From positions 1-49,658 of the forward strand of contig DCFU01000040.1 of assembly GCA_002319795.1 (NCBI GenBank): 49,658 bases of DNA, in the 5' to 3' direction. The DNA is from Megamonas sp. UBA1796 (lineage in GTDB: Bacteria > Bacillota > Negativicutes > Selenomonadales > Selenomonadaceae). A program made the position numbers and the translations under genes. Positions 1 through 8,570 of this stretch are shown here, piece after piece (the first letter of the stretch is position 1; every line of letters starts with the position of its first letter). A model generated the notes under the pieces. It was not told where the DNA came from. It did no database searches and saw nothing but the letters and a program-made list of their open reading frames with translations.

Positions 1-8
1 TTCTGAAT

Positions 9-374
9 TTATAGCATATCCCGGCTGGCAACAATATCAACGCCAAGTCCCAGGATGTTTTCGGCTATTACATCGCCTTCATGTACCGGCGCCTTGACTT
101 TGACGCTCCGCAGCGCCATCGCGCAGTCCAGGATGCGTTCTTTCGGCAGCACGCTTTTCGATACTACCGGCAGCTGCGGCAGCATTCCGCCTTCGATCTC
201 TACCGTCGAGGTCAGCATGCGTTTTGGGGCCGTGAGTTCTTCTTTCGCGTATTTTTCTCCCCGCGGACAGCTGTTGCCGCTTATTTTCGTGATTTTTCCA
301 TCCACCAGGGTCGCGGTTATTTCACAGCCCATCGGGCAGGTGATGCAGTTCAGTGTTTTCGTTTCTTCTGCCAT
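9..374 (-). CDS. DUF1667 family protein
   Basis: Small 121-residue protein of the DUF1667 family. The N-terminus carries a CxxCPxGC cluster (residues about 10-17) and a further Cys in SCPRG, which looks like a metal or Fe-S site. The family is usually encoded as the third gene after a GlpA-like dehydrogenase and an FAD/NAD oxidoreductase, exactly as here, and is presumed to be an electron-transfer or assembly partner of that pair; its biochemical role is not established. The gene starts three bases after the stop of the upstream oxidoreductase, with AAGGGG as ribosome binding site, so it is very probably co-translated. The window ends eight bases past its stop, so a fourth operon member cannot be excluded. 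Confidence 0.85.
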   Translation of the reverse strand: MAEETKTLNCITCPMGCEITATLVDGKITKISGNSCPRGEKYAKEELTAPKRMLTSTVEIEGGMLPQLPVVSKSVLPKERILDCAMALRSVKVKAPVHEGDVIAENILGLGVDIVASRDML

Positions 375-377
375 TGG

Positions 378-1643
378 TTATGCCCCTTCCTTGATGCCTA
401 CTTCGAGTTTTTCTGCGAGCCCTGCCACTTTTTCTGCCGGCAGGTCCACGGCAATCATTTCACTCGGTTTGGCTACGGGCAGCGGTTTGGTCAGGAGGAT
501 TTTGCCGCCGCTCCTGATTTCGAGTTTTACTTTCCGCATGGGTTGTCTGACCCGCATGAAGAGGCGTACGGTTTCGCCTTCTGCGCCCAGCCGCAAGTGC
601 TGTGGCACGCAGGTCCGTATGCCGTTTGCCGGTACGACTTCGATGTCTTTCAGGGGTTCTTTTGTTTGTTTCCTGACTTCGAGCGCCGCATATTTGCCGG
701 CGATTTCGGCTTCTTCGGATACGAAGTCTACGAGGTCATGCACATGGACGACGTTGCCGGCGGCAAAGATGCCGGGCAGGTTGGTTTCTCTGTGCTGGTC
801 GACGATAGGGCCGTTGGTCAGCGGGTGTATGGCAATGCCCGCTCCCCGGCTCAGTTCGTTTTCCGGGATGAGGCCGACGCTCAGCAGCAAGGTGTCACAG
901 TCGATGTCGAATTCGCTGCCGGCTATGACTTGCATGTGTTCGTCGACTTTGGCTGCGGTGATGCCGCTGATCCGGTCTTTGCCTTGTATCCGGGTGATGG
1001 TGTGGCTCAGGTACAGCGGGATGTCATAGTCCTGCAGGCATTGTACGATGTTGCGGGTGAGTCCGTTGGAGAACGGGCAGATTTCGAGGACGGCTTGTAC
1101 TTTGCAGCCTTCGAGGCTCATGCGCCGCGCCATGATGAGTCCGATGTCGCCCGAGCCCAGGATGACGATTTTTTTGCCCGGCAGGTAGCCTTCCATGTTG
1201 ACCATGCGCTGCGCGGCTCCTGCGGTGTAGATGCCGGCCGGCCGGTATCCCGGAATGCGGATGGCTCCACGGGTACGTTCCCGGCAGCCCATAGTGAGGA
1301 TGATGGTGCCGGCTTTGAGTTCCATTAGTCCTTTTTCGGGGTTGACGGCCAGGACGGTTTTGTCGGGCCGTATTTCCAGTACCATGGTGTCGACGAGGAT
1401 TTCTATGCTTTTTTTGTTTTTGATGCTTTCATAGCAACGATGCGCATAGCCCGGCCCGGTGAGTTCTTGTTTGAAGTGATGGAGCCCGAAGCCGTTGTGG
1501 ATGCATTGCTGCAGGATACCGCCGGCTTCCCGGTCCCGTTCGAGTATGAGGATTTTTTCTGCGCCGTTTTTTTCGGCGCTGTATGCTGCGGAGAGCCCGG
1601 CCGGGCCGCCGCCTACGATGATGATGTCATAGTTTTCGCCCAT
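378..1643 (-). CDS. FAD/NAD(P)-dependent oxidoreductase (GlpA-operon partner)
   Basis: 421-residue two-dinucleotide-binding flavoprotein of the pyridine nucleotide-disulfide oxidoreductase superfamily. An N-terminal FAD Rossmann motif (IIVGGGPAGLSAA, about residues 7-19), an internal NAD motif (VILGSGDIGLIMARR, about 160) and the terminal FAD motif (GIFAAGNVVHVHD, about 305) are visible. There is no CxxxxC redox disulfide after the first motif, so this is an electron-transfer flavoprotein rather than a disulfide reductase. Its start overlaps the stop of the GlpA-like gene by one base (TAATG), indicating coupled translation. In clostridial genomes this trio commonly accompanies glycerol or 2-hydroxyacid utilisation; the actual electron acceptor is not evident from sequence. 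Confidence 0.85.
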   Translation of the reverse strand: MGENYDIIIVGGGPAGLSAAYSAEKNGAEKILILERDREAGGILQQCIHNGFGLHHFKQELTGPGYAHRCYESIKNKKSIEILVDTMVLEIRPDKTVLAVNPEKGLMELKAGTIILTMGCRERTRGAIRIPGYRPAGIYTAGAAQRMVNMEGYLPGKKIVILGSGDIGLIMARRMSLEGCKVQAVLEICPFSNGLTRNIVQCLQDYDIPLYLSHTITRIQGKDRISGITAAKVDEHMQVIAGSEFDIDCDTLLLSVGLIPENELSRGAGIAIHPLTNGPIVDQHRETNLPGIFAAGNVVHVHDLVDFVSEEAEIAGKYAALEVRKQTKEPLKDIEVVPANGIRTCVPQHLRLGAEGETVRLFMRVRQPMRKVKLEIRSGGKILLTKPLPVAKPSEMIAVDLPAEKVAGLAEKLEVGIKEGA

Positions 1644-3103
1644 TATGCTTTTCCTCCGCTTGTTTTGTCTTTGTTATAGAACATGTAGCTTTCCCGCATT
1701 TCTTTTCTGACTTCGGTGACGGGGATGTCGAGTTCGCGCGCGAGGATCTGGGTGACACGCGGCCCGCAGAAGCCGCCCTGACACCGCCCCATGCCGGCCC
1801 GGGTACGGCGTTTTACGCCGTCTACGGTGCGTGCACCGCAGGGACGGTGGATGGCATCAACGATTTCGGCTTCGGTGACGGTTTCGCAGCGGCAGATGAT
1901 CCGGCCGTAGCGGTTGTTTTCTTTGACGAGTTGTTTTCTTTTTTCGTTGCTGAGGGTATGGAAGGTGTGCCGCACCGGACGGCCTTTCTGGTAGTGTTCG
2001 TTCTTTTTGGCCCCGGTTTCCTGTACAAGGATGCCTGCGAGGTATGCCGCGATGGCAGGCGACGAGGTGAGTCCCGGGGACTGGATGCCCGCTGCCTGCA
2101 GGAGGTTGCTGACGGTTTCGGATTTGCCCAGGATGAAGTCTCCGGTGCTGGATACGGCCCGCAGTCCGGCAAATTCAGTGATGGCAGCTCCCATAGGAAG
2201 GTTCGGCAGGAGTTTTTTCGCCGATTGCAGGATTTCGTTCATGCCCTGCACGGTGACGGAGGTGTCTTCTTTGTCGTCCTGGTCCTGCGCGTTCGGCCCG
2301 ACGAAGGTGTTCCCGTGGGTGGTGGTGCAGACGAGGATGCCTTTGCTGGTTTTGCTCGGGGTCGGGAAGATGACGCCGTTTACCATGTCTTTGCGCGCGG
2401 CTTTGTCGAAGAGTACGTATTCGCCTTTCCGTGGGTGGATGGTGAAGCTTGTGTCTCCCGCCAGGGCGCTGATTTCATCGGCATGGATGCCCGCGGCGTT
2501 CACGACGTATTTCGTTTGGATGGTTCCTTTATCGGTTTTTACGGCGGTGATGGCATTACCTTTTTTTTCGAAGCCTTCGACTTTGCATTCGCGCAAGATC
2601 TCAGCACCGTTCATTACGGCGTTTTCGGCAAAGGCGATGGCCAGCCCAAACGGCCAGCAGACCCCCGCACTCGGTGCCCAAAGTGCACCTTTGATGTCTT
2701 GCGAGAGGTTTGGCTCCTGCGCACGCAGTTTGTCGCCGCTCCATATGGCCAGGCCCGGTACACCGTTCTTGTTGCCGCGTTCGAGAAGTTCCCGGATGGT
2801 GTCCATTTCTTCGTCGTTCGTAGCCGCTACAAACGAGCCGGTCCATTCGATATCCAGGTCCAGTTCTTCTTTGCGCTCGTGGTATATCCGGTTCCCTTCT
2901 ACGTTCATTTTTGCTTTCATCGTGCCTTCATGCGCATCGAACCCCGCATGCAGAATCGCACTGTTCGCTTTTGTCGTTCCACTCGCTATGTCTGGCTCTT
3001 TTTCTACCAGTATGCTTTTTAGCTGGTATTTCGTCAGTTCTGAGAGGATGGCTGCTCCTGCGATGCCCCCGCCGATCACTACGACGTCTGCTTCTCTCTC
3101 CAT
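1643..3103 (-). CDS. GlpA/LhgO-like FAD-dependent dehydrogenase with BFD [2Fe-2S] domain
   Basis: 486-residue dehydrogenase. The N-terminal part is a DAO-type FAD domain (VVVIGGGIAGAAILSEL, residues 7-23, then TTKANSAILHAGF) as in glycerol-3-phosphate dehydrogenase GlpA and L-2-hydroxyglutarate oxidase. The last ~90 residues form a BFD-like [2Fe-2S] domain with cysteines in ICRCETV and GRCQGGFCGP. The combination is the typical 'GlpA-type' anaerobic protein; glycerol-3-phosphate is a reasonable but unproven substrate. First gene of a three-gene operon. The initiator ATG has a usable GAGG site and sits about 90 bases downstream of a TTGAAA-17-TATAAT promoter overlapped by an inverted repeat. 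Confidence 0.85.
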   Translation of the reverse strand: MEREADVVVIGGGIAGAAILSELTKYQLKSILVEKEPDIASGTTKANSAILHAGFDAHEGTMKAKMNVEGNRIYHERKEELDLDIEWTGSFVAATNDEEMDTIRELLERGNKNGVPGLAIWSGDKLRAQEPNLSQDIKGALWAPSAGVCWPFGLAIAFAENAVMNGAEILRECKVEGFEKKGNAITAVKTDKGTIQTKYVVNAAGIHADEISALAGDTSFTIHPRKGEYVLFDKAARKDMVNGVIFPTPSKTSKGILVCTTTHGNTFVGPNAQDQDDKEDTSVTVQGMNEILQSAKKLLPNLPMGAAITEFAGLRAVSSTGDFILGKSETVSNLLQAAGIQSPGLTSSPAIAAYLAGILVQETGAKKNEHYQKGRPVRHTFHTLSNEKRKQLVKENNRYGRIICRCETVTEAEIVDAIHRPCGARTVDGVKRRTRAGMGRCQGGFCGPRVTQILARELDIPVTEVRKEMRESYMFYNKDKTSGGKA

Positions 3104-3185
3104 GTATACAACCTCTTTTCTTTCTGCTTATATCTATGTTAAATCATCCTGTTGCTAATTTTTATAATTTTGTGTTTTCTTTTCC

Positions 3186-3222
3186 TTGTTCTTATTATAA
3201 TCTCATAAGAACAAATTTTCAA
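3186..3222 (-). promoter_or_regulatory. Promoter and overlapping operator of the GlpA-like operon
   Basis: On the minus strand TTGAAA (3222-3217) and TATAAT (3199-3194) are separated by 17 bases. A perfect 10-bp inverted repeat, TTGTTCTTAT-N9-ATAAGAACAA (3186-3214), covers the -10 box and most of the spacer. That position suits a repressor. The cognate regulator is not in the window. Confidence 0.55.
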
Positions 3223-3536
3223 TGTATTTTTATCTTTTTTTCTTAAAAATTTTATTACTTATTATTGATATAGTTTTTCCATGTTTTCTGTTAATACTTG
3301 AGAAAATACGCCGAGCATTAAACAAGGAGAAATTCTTTATTATTAATGAAGTTACCAGAATAATTTTATTCAAGTAAAACCACTTTTTACTATTGTTATT
3401 ATCTATAATAATTTGTATTTCCAAATGATAATTCAATTCAAAATCGTCTATAAGAATAACAATAACGATATCTTTTCACTCAATCAAAAGGTCTTATGAA
3501 CTTTTGTTCAAAATAAAACGCTCAATTTTTGCAAAT
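3223..3536. other. AT-rich intergenic stretch without a gene
   Basis: Between the promoter of the GlpA-like operon and the purL terminator. The sequence is strongly AT-rich, and the only open frame (68 codons, minus strand) is lysine/isoleucine/asparagine-rich, has no ribosome binding site and looks random. No gene or RNA recognised. Confidence 0.5.
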
Positions 3537-3567
3537 AAAAACTGAGGGCCTCCGCCCTCAGTTTTTA
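3533..3567 (-). terminator. Rho-independent terminator of purL
   Basis: Perfect 13-bp stem, AAAAACTGAGGGC (3537-3549) with GCCCTCAGTTTTT (3554-3566), loop of four bases, lying 13 bases past the purL stop. On the minus strand the stem ends in a run of T. Confidence 0.9.
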
Positions 3568-3579
3568 TCTCTGCTCATC

Positions 3580-6500
3580 TTACTTATAGTAACGGATGCC
3601 CGCCTCAAAAATTTGCTGATCCTTACGTCCAGGAACATTGACACCCACAGAATCCCCTATACGCTCAGAATGACCCATTTTGCCAAGCACACGGCCATCC
3701 GGGCTCGTGATACCTTCAATAGCATTGACAGACCCATTCGGATTAAAAGGTATATGTACTGCCGGAATCCCCATATTGTCCACATACTGCGTAGCAATTT
3801 GTCCATGAATCCGCAGTTTGGCAATAATTTCTGTATCGGCTACAAAACGCCCTTCGCCATGTGACACTGCAATCGTATGAATATCGCCCACAGAAACATT
3901 GTTAAACCAAGGGGACAGGTTGGAAACGATTTTTGTCTGTACCATACAAGACACATGACGGCCAATCTGATTGTGGGTGAGTGTTGGGGAATCTTTATCC
4001 AAATCACGAATCTCACCATATGGCACCAATCCCAGCTTGATCAGTGCCTGAAATCCGTTGCAAATTCCCAACATCAAACCATCCCGCACCTTTAAGAGTT
4101 TCATTACCTCTTCCTTAATACGTGGATTCCGGAACATAGCCGCAATGAATTTACCCGAGCCATCGGGTTCATCCCCCCCGCTGAATCCGCCTGGCAGCAT
4201 AATGATCTGGGCTTTGCGTATACTCTGGACAATGGCCTCAACAGATTCCTCTACCGCCAATGGTGTAAGGTTGCGCACAACAATTGTATCCACGACACCG
4301 CCTGCGCGCTCAAAAGCACGTGCCGAATCATACTCACAATTCGTCCCTGGGAATACCGGAATAACCACGCGCGGTTTAGCAATACTCACCGCTTTTGTCA
4401 CACGGCAGCCACTTTTATAAAGCATTGCCGAGGCGACCGTCTTGGGATTTGTTTTCGTCATCGTCGGAAACACCTTTTCCAGTGGTGCCATATAGGCTTT
4501 GAGCGCTTCCGTGAGGCTTACAGCGGCTTGTCCGAAAACAATGCTTGGTACTCCTGTTGTCTGCCCCAATTCGTAGGCGCCCGTATCCGCAAGCGCCACC
4601 GATATATCCGTATTTTCCGCAACCTCCAGGATGATCGCACCATAATCACATTTAAACAAGTCTTCCCGCCGGGCTGATCTGCTAAAAGAAAAGCCTACGC
4701 TATTTCCCAGACACATTTTCGTAATTGCCGCCGCAATACCGCCAATACGTATACTCTGTGCGGCAAATACCTTTTTCTCAGCAATGAGATCGCTGATCTT
4801 AGTAAAATTCTTTTTTAGTCTGGCAAAAACCGGCATATCATATGCATCACGCAAAACCGGCACGACATAGACCTTATCCCCGGCATATTTAAACTCCGGC
4901 GATATCGCATTATCTGCCCGCATCACATCTACGGCAAAAGCTGCCAACGAGGGCGGAACCGTCAAATCCATAAAAGTTCCTGACATAGAGTCCTTGCCAC
5001 CGATAGCCGGTATTCCCAGCGCATGCTGTGCCCACAGCGCACCCAGCAGTGCGCTGAACGGCTTACCCCATTTTCTGCTGTCATGTCCAAGGCTCTCAAA
5101 ATATTCCTGAAAGGTCAGGCGTATCGTATCACTCCTGCCGCCCAAAGCCACCATTTTAGCTGCAGCCTCCACCACAGCATAGGCCGCGCCATGGAATGGA
5201 CTCCATTCCATAAAATGCGGATCAAAGCCAAAGGTCATCGCCGTCGCCGTGGTAGTTTCGGCACCCAATACCGGCAGCTTGGCTACCATCCCCTCGGACG
5301 GTGTCAACTGTGCCTTGCCACCAAACGGCATAAGCACCGTATTGCCGCCAATGGTAGAGTCAAACCTCTCGGCCAGCCCTTTTTGGCTGCATACATTCAA
5401 ATTCCGGAGATTTTCCAGCCAGGCATTTTCGAGATCCGTTCCGCAGCTACGCACCGCCGCTGGAATTTTATTAAGGTATCGCGCCTTCTCATCCGGACCG
5501 GAAATTTCTACATTTACATGCTGACGGACACCGTTCGTATCAAGAAAAGCACGCTCCATGCACACGATTGTTTTACCGCGCCATTTCATAACAAGACGCG
5601 CATCATCCGTGACAAGTGCCACCAGCGTGGCTTCGAGATTTTCCTGCTTCGCATAGCGTATGAAACCATCGAGATTATCCGGTGACAATACCACAGCCAT
5701 ACGTTCTTGCGATTCGGAGATAGCCAATTCCGTACCATCCAGCCCTGCATATTTCTTTGGCACCTTATCAAGATCTATAATAAGTCCGTCCGTAAGCTCA
5801 CCAATAGCGACCGCAACGCCGCCTGCGCCGAAATCATTGCAGCGCTTGATCATACGGCTGACCTCCGGTATGCGGAAAAGGCGCTGGATCTTGCGTTCCG
5901 TTGGCGGATTTCCCTTCTGTACTTCAGCTCCGCAGGCCGTCAACGACTCTTCGGTATGCTCCTTTGATGAACCTGTAGCGCCGCCGCAGCCATCACGCCC
6001 CGTGCGTCCGCCCACCAGCACGATAGCGTCACCGGAAGCCGGAACCTCCCGCACAACATTCACCTTAGGTGCTGCCGCAATGACCGCGCCGATTTCCAGA
6101 CGCTTTGCCATAAATCCCTCGTGGTACACTTCATGGACCTGTCCCGTGGCAAGTCCGATCTGGTTACCATATGAGCTATATCCCGCAGCCGCTCCCAGAG
6201 TAATTTTCTTCTGCGGCAATTTTCCTGGTATAGTCTCCGCGACCTTACGCCGCGGGTCCGCCGAACCCGTTACACGCATAGCCTGATAAACATAAGAACG
6301 TCCGGACAGAGGATCACGGATCGCACCGCCAAGGCAGGTTGCCGCACCACCAAACGGTTCTATCTCCGTTGGATGATTGTGTGTCTCATTTTTAAACATC
6401 ACAAGCCATTCTTCATCTCTGTCGCCAACATCCGCATTCACCACGATACTGCAGGCATTGATTTCCTCAGATTTATCGAGATCTTCCAGCAGCCCCTGCT

Positions 6501-7359
6501 TGCGCAAGGCCTTCATACCAATAATCGCAATATCCATCAGCGTAACATCACGCTGTTTCTCTCCATAAACCTCCGCCCGATCTTGCAAATACTTCTCATA
6601 GGCTTGTTGCAGCATCGGTGAAAAATATCCCTGCTCTATCTTCACCTGGTCTATAACCGTCGTAAAAGTCGTATGACGGCAATGATCTGACCAATACGTA
6701 TCGATTACACGGATTTCTGTAATCGTCGGCTCACGTTTTTCTGTATCACGAAAATACTGCTGGCAAAATTTCAAATCCTCAAAACTCATAGCAAACCCGC
6801 GCTTTTCCATAAAATCGTGCAGCGCGGCATCATCCATAGCGTTAAATCCCTGCAGAAGTTCGACCTCAGGAGGAAGCTCCACCTTCATATCAAGCGTTTC
6901 CGGCTTTTCAAGTGAAGCTTCCCGGCTTTCGACTGCATTGATATAATAGGCCTTAATTTCCGCAAAAGCCTGATCGTCGACCTCACCAACCAGCACAACA
7001 ACACGCGCCGTTTTAATGACGGGACGTTCCTTCTGTGTAACAAGCTGCACACACTGCGCCGCGGAATCTGCCGTCTGGTCATACTGTCCCGGCAAATATT
7101 CTACGGCAAAAACACGGGAATTTGGAAAACACGGCAGAGTTTCTTCATAAATAACATCCACTGGCGGTTCAGAAAACACTACCGATTTCACCTGTGCATA
7201 TTCAGCGTCACTGATCCCCTCAATATCATAGCGATATATGAGCCTTACAGCTTTCAGTCCTACTAATCCAAAGCTCTCAACAAAATCGTCACAGAGCTGC
7301 TGTGCGGGAATATCAAAAAACCCTTGCCGTTTCTCTACAAATATTCTTCTTACAGTCAT
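3580..7359 (-). CDS. purL: Phosphoribosylformylglycinamidine synthase (single-chain PurL)
   Basis: Converts FGAR, glutamine and ATP to FGAM in de novo purine synthesis (cytoplasm). About 1259 residues: PurS-like N-terminal domain (1-170), a linker with WSDHCRHTTF, two AIR-synthase-type halves (FKNETHNHPTEIEPFGGAATCLGG; then the PFGGKAQLTPSEG and DPHFMEWSPFHGA region), and a C-terminal class I glutaminase (VVIPVFPGTNCEYD; nucleophile Cys near residue 1100 in GICNGFQ; catalytic His in SHGEGRF). This is the fused form found in clostridia and proteobacteria, not the three-subunit PurLQS of bacilli. I chose the ATG at 7359 (MTVRRIF) because GGAGG (7375-7371) lies a proper distance upstream; an in-frame ATG at 7377 would precede that site. 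Monocistronic, with its own promoter and terminator. Confidence 0.95.
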   Translation of the reverse strand: MTVRRIFVEKRQGFFDIPAQQLCDDFVESFGLVGLKAVRLIYRYDIEGISDAEYAQVKSVVFSEPPVDVIYEETLPCFPNSRVFAVEYLPGQYDQTADSAAQCVQLVTQKERPVIKTARVVVLVGEVDDQAFAEIKAYYINAVESREASLEKPETLDMKVELPPEVELLQGFNAMDDAALHDFMEKRGFAMSFEDLKFCQQYFRDTEKREPTITEIRVIDTYWSDHCRHTTFTTVIDQVKIEQGYFSPMLQQAYEKYLQDRAEVYGEKQRDVTLMDIAIIGMKALRKQGLLEDLDKSEEINACSIVVNADVGDRDEEWLVMFKNETHNHPTEIEPFGGAATCLGGAIRDPLSGRSYVYQAMRVTGSADPRRKVAETIPGKLPQKKITLGAAAGYSSYGNQIGLATGQVHEVYHEGFMAKRLEIGAVIAAAPKVNVVREVPASGDAIVLVGGRTGRDGCGGATGSSKEHTEESLTACGAEVQKGNPPTERKIQRLFRIPEVSRMIKRCNDFGAGGVAVAIGELTDGLIIDLDKVPKKYAGLDGTELAISESQERMAVVLSPDNLDGFIRYAKQENLEATLVALVTDDARLVMKWRGKTIVCMERAFLDTNGVRQHVNVEISGPDEKARYLNKIPAAVRSCGTDLENAWLENLRNLNVCSQKGLAERFDSTIGGNTVLMPFGGKAQLTPSEGMVAKLPVLGAETTTATAMTFGFDPHFMEWSPFHGAAYAVVEAAAKMVALGGRSDTIRLTFQEYFESLGHDSRKWGKPFSALLGALWAQHALGIPAIGGKDSMSGTFMDLTVPPSLAAFAVDVMRADNAISPEFKYAGDKVYVVPVLRDAYDMPVFARLKKNFTKISDLIAEKKVFAAQSIRIGGIAAAITKMCLGNSVGFSFSRSARREDLFKCDYGAIILEVAENTDISVALADTGAYELGQTTGVPSIVFGQAAVSLTEALKAYMAPLEKVFPTMTKTNPKTVASAMLYKSGCRVTKAVSIAKPRVVIPVFPGTNCEYDSARAFERAGGVVDTIVVRNLTPLAVEESVEAIVQSIRKAQIIMLPGGFSGGDEPDGSGKFIAAMFRNPRIKEEVMKLLKVRDGLMLGICNGFQALIKLGLVPYGEIRDLDKDSPTLTHNQIGRHVSCMVQTKIVSNLSPWFNNVSVGDIHTIAVSHGEGRFVADTEIIAKLRIHGQIATQYVDNMGIPAVHIPFNPNGSVNAIEGITSPDGRVLGKMGHSERIGDSVGVNVPGRKDQQIFEAGIRYYK

Positions 7360-7416
7360 GAAATCTTTAGCCTCCAAGATTGAATTTGCCTTGCAGCATT
7401 TGATCTATGGATCATC

Positions 7417-7452
7417 AAAAGCATAAGCAATAGATCCCTTGCTTATGCTTTT
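7417..7452. repeat. Perfect 14-bp inverted repeat in the purL leader
   Basis: AAAAGCATAAGCAA (7417-7430) pairs with TTGCTTATGCTTTT (7439-7452), loop of 8 bases. It lies between the predicted purL promoter and the purL ribosome binding site, so it would form near the very 5' end of the purL mRNA, and its minus-strand 3' arm ends in TTTT. It may be a weak attenuator or a 5' stabilising hairpin. No known purine riboswitch motif is visible. Confidence 0.6.
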
Positions 7453-7499
7453 ATTCTATACAAATACCAATGGATATGCAATGACTGAACCCATACATT
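7441..7499 (+). repeat. Decayed duplicate of the T-box promoter and 5' leader
   Basis: Aligns without gaps to 7798-7856 (offset 357), with about 47 of 59 positions identical by my count. It covers the -10 region, the ATACAAATACC segment, the TGAAC foot of Stem I and the TACATT that follows the AGTA motif. The AGTA motif itself and everything downstream (AG bulge, specifier arm, T-box) are missing, so this is a remnant and not a working riboswitch. Confidence 0.65.
7453..7481 (-). promoter_or_regulatory. Candidate purL promoter
   Basis: Minus strand: TTGCAT and TAGAAT separated by 17 bases, just upstream of the leader hairpin. It overlaps a decayed copy of the downstream T-box promoter region (7441-7499), so the same DNA may once have driven rightward transcription. 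Confidence 0.4.
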
Positions 7500-7780
7500 T
7501 TTTATCTTTTCCAAAATATCCGCTGTTGACATATTCGATAGGAATGCTTTCCGCCTAAATATTTCCATTATTCCTGTACGATATCAGGAAATAAGGGGGT
7601 TCATCTGTCCAGCCTGCACCATCCAGGAAGTTACACCGCTTCTTCTTTTTACATTGCCTCCGGCCCCAAAACCAACTAGAACAAAAAGCTGTTGTAGTGG
7701 CACGTCCTGTCATTTCCCACACCCCATATGTTCCCTATAAAAAAATATTTATTCTTTATGTCTCTCATATATAAATTTTG
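7500..7780. other. Spacer between T-box remnant and T-box promoter
   Basis: About 280 bases with no open frame of note, no recognised RNA and no convincing hairpin. It may be the remainder of a degenerated leader, but I cannot align it to the intact T-box. Confidence 0.4.
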
Positions 7781-7781
7781 C

Positions 7782-7811
7782 TTGCAATTTATTTACTGCT
7801 TATGGTATTAT
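7782..7811 (+). promoter_or_regulatory. Promoter of the T-box/lrp/aminotransferase operon
   Basis: TTGCAA (7782-7787), 18 bases, then TATTAT (7806-7811), about 30 bases upstream of Stem I of the T-box leader. Confidence 0.5.
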
Positions 7812-7842
7812 TTTATACAAATACCGAAAGATATGTGATGAT

Positions 7843-8050
7843 TGAACGAGTACATTGAATGTCTTTTTCAGAGAGATGGCAGAAGCTGCGAGCCGTCAAA
7901 GACAAAAATGGAAGGCTATTCAGGAGCATGCAGGCGATAAAGCCTGCCGCATGGCTGTGATAAAGCCGCATGAGTGAGCTGTGAGGCTCAATTAAGGTGG
8001 TACCACGGGAATTAACGTCCTCGTCCTTTACGGATGAGGGCGTTTTTATT
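7843..8050 (+). promoter_or_regulatory. T-box riboswitch, predicted alanine-specific
   Basis: Tandem of Stem I, antiterminator and terminator typical of a tRNA-sensing T-box. Stem I foot TGAA (7843-7846)/TTCA (7919-7922); AGTA loop-E motif at 7849-7852; helix CATT/AATG (7853-7856/7907-7910); helix TGTCTTT/AAAGACA (7860-7866/7898-7904); AGAGA bulge; distal helix GATGGC/GCCGTC. The specifier strand reads GAAG-GCT-A (7911-7918), the same spacing as GAAA-GGC-A in the known glyQS leader, so the codon is GCU (Ala, 7915-7917). The T-box motif AAGGTGGTACCACGG (7994-8008) has bulge TGGT, which fits discriminator A73 as in tRNA-Ala. It controls the lrp and aminotransferase genes: uncharged tRNA-Ala should prevent termination. 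Confidence 0.88.
8014..8050 (+). terminator. T-box leader terminator
   Basis: 13-bp stem (8014-8026 with 8032-8044, two G-U pairs) followed by a T run, 40 bases before the lrp start. Its 5' side lies directly after the T-box motif, as needed for mutually exclusive antiterminator and terminator folds. Confidence 0.88.
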
Positions 8051-8090
8051 TTACCCATATACAATTCATTAAAAGGAGGATTTTTTCATT

Positions 8091-8570
8091 ATGAGAGAAC
8101 TACTCGAGCTTTTAGAGCATGACGCACGGCGATCGGTGAACGAGCTGGCAGCCATACTGCACCGCAGTGAATACGAAGTCGAAAAACAAATAGAGCAATT
8201 GGAAAAGGATAAAATCATCCTGAACTACAATACACTCATCAACTGGGAAAAATTTGGTGACAATACCGTAACCTCTATCATCGAGGTCAATCTCATGCCG
8301 CAGCGTGAGGTAGGGTTCGACGCGATTGCCGAGCGCATTTATCGTTTCGACGAAGTGCGCACGGTCTATCTCATGAGCGGCAGTTTTGACCTTTTGGTCA
8401 TCATTGAAGGAAAATCCCTGCAGGAGGTCGCAAATTTCGTAGCAACACGGCTTGCTACGATTGATGGGGTCACCGCTACGCGCAGCCATTTCATGCTCAA
8501 GCCATACAAAAAAGACGGTGTAATCATCAATGACAAGGAACGCGATCACAGACTGGTGGTATCGCCATGA
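8091..8570 (+). CDS. Lrp/AsnC family transcriptional regulator
   Basis: 159 residues. N-terminal winged HTH of AsnC type (LLELLEHDARRSVNELAAILHRSEYEVEKQIEQLEKDKIILNY, residues 3-47) and C-terminal RAM/ligand domain (VYLMSGSFDLLVIIEGKSLQEVANFV). Such proteins sense amino acids and commonly control the adjacent gene. It starts after AAAGGAGG and its stop overlaps the start of the aminotransferase by four bases (ATGA), so the two are translationally coupled. With the T-box, the operon has two layers of amino-acid sensing: tRNA charging for the transcript, and probably free amino acid through this protein. Confidence 0.92.
   Translation: MRELLELLEHDARRSVNELAAILHRSEYEVEKQIEQLEKDKIILNYNTLINWEKFGDNTVTSIIEVNLMPQREVGFDAIAERIYRFDEVRTVYLMSGSFDLLVIIEGKSLQEVANFVATRLATIDGVTATRSHFMLKPYKKDGVIINDKERDHRLVVSP

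Noticed and set aside
55..3158. Long plus-strand frames (55-1029, 81-1328, 1847-3022, 2007-3158) opposite the GlpA-like operon
   Set aside because: They are shadows caused by the high GC of third positions; the minus-strand genes have clear domains and ribosome binding sites, and these do not.
7906..7918. ATG (Met), TGG (Trp) or GGC (Gly) as the T-box specifier codon
   Set aside because: ATG and TGG fall in the CATT/AATG helix above the specifier loop. GGC is one base out of register relative to the AGTA motif and the lower helix. Trp is also disfavoured because tRNA-Trp has G73 while the bulge predicts A73.
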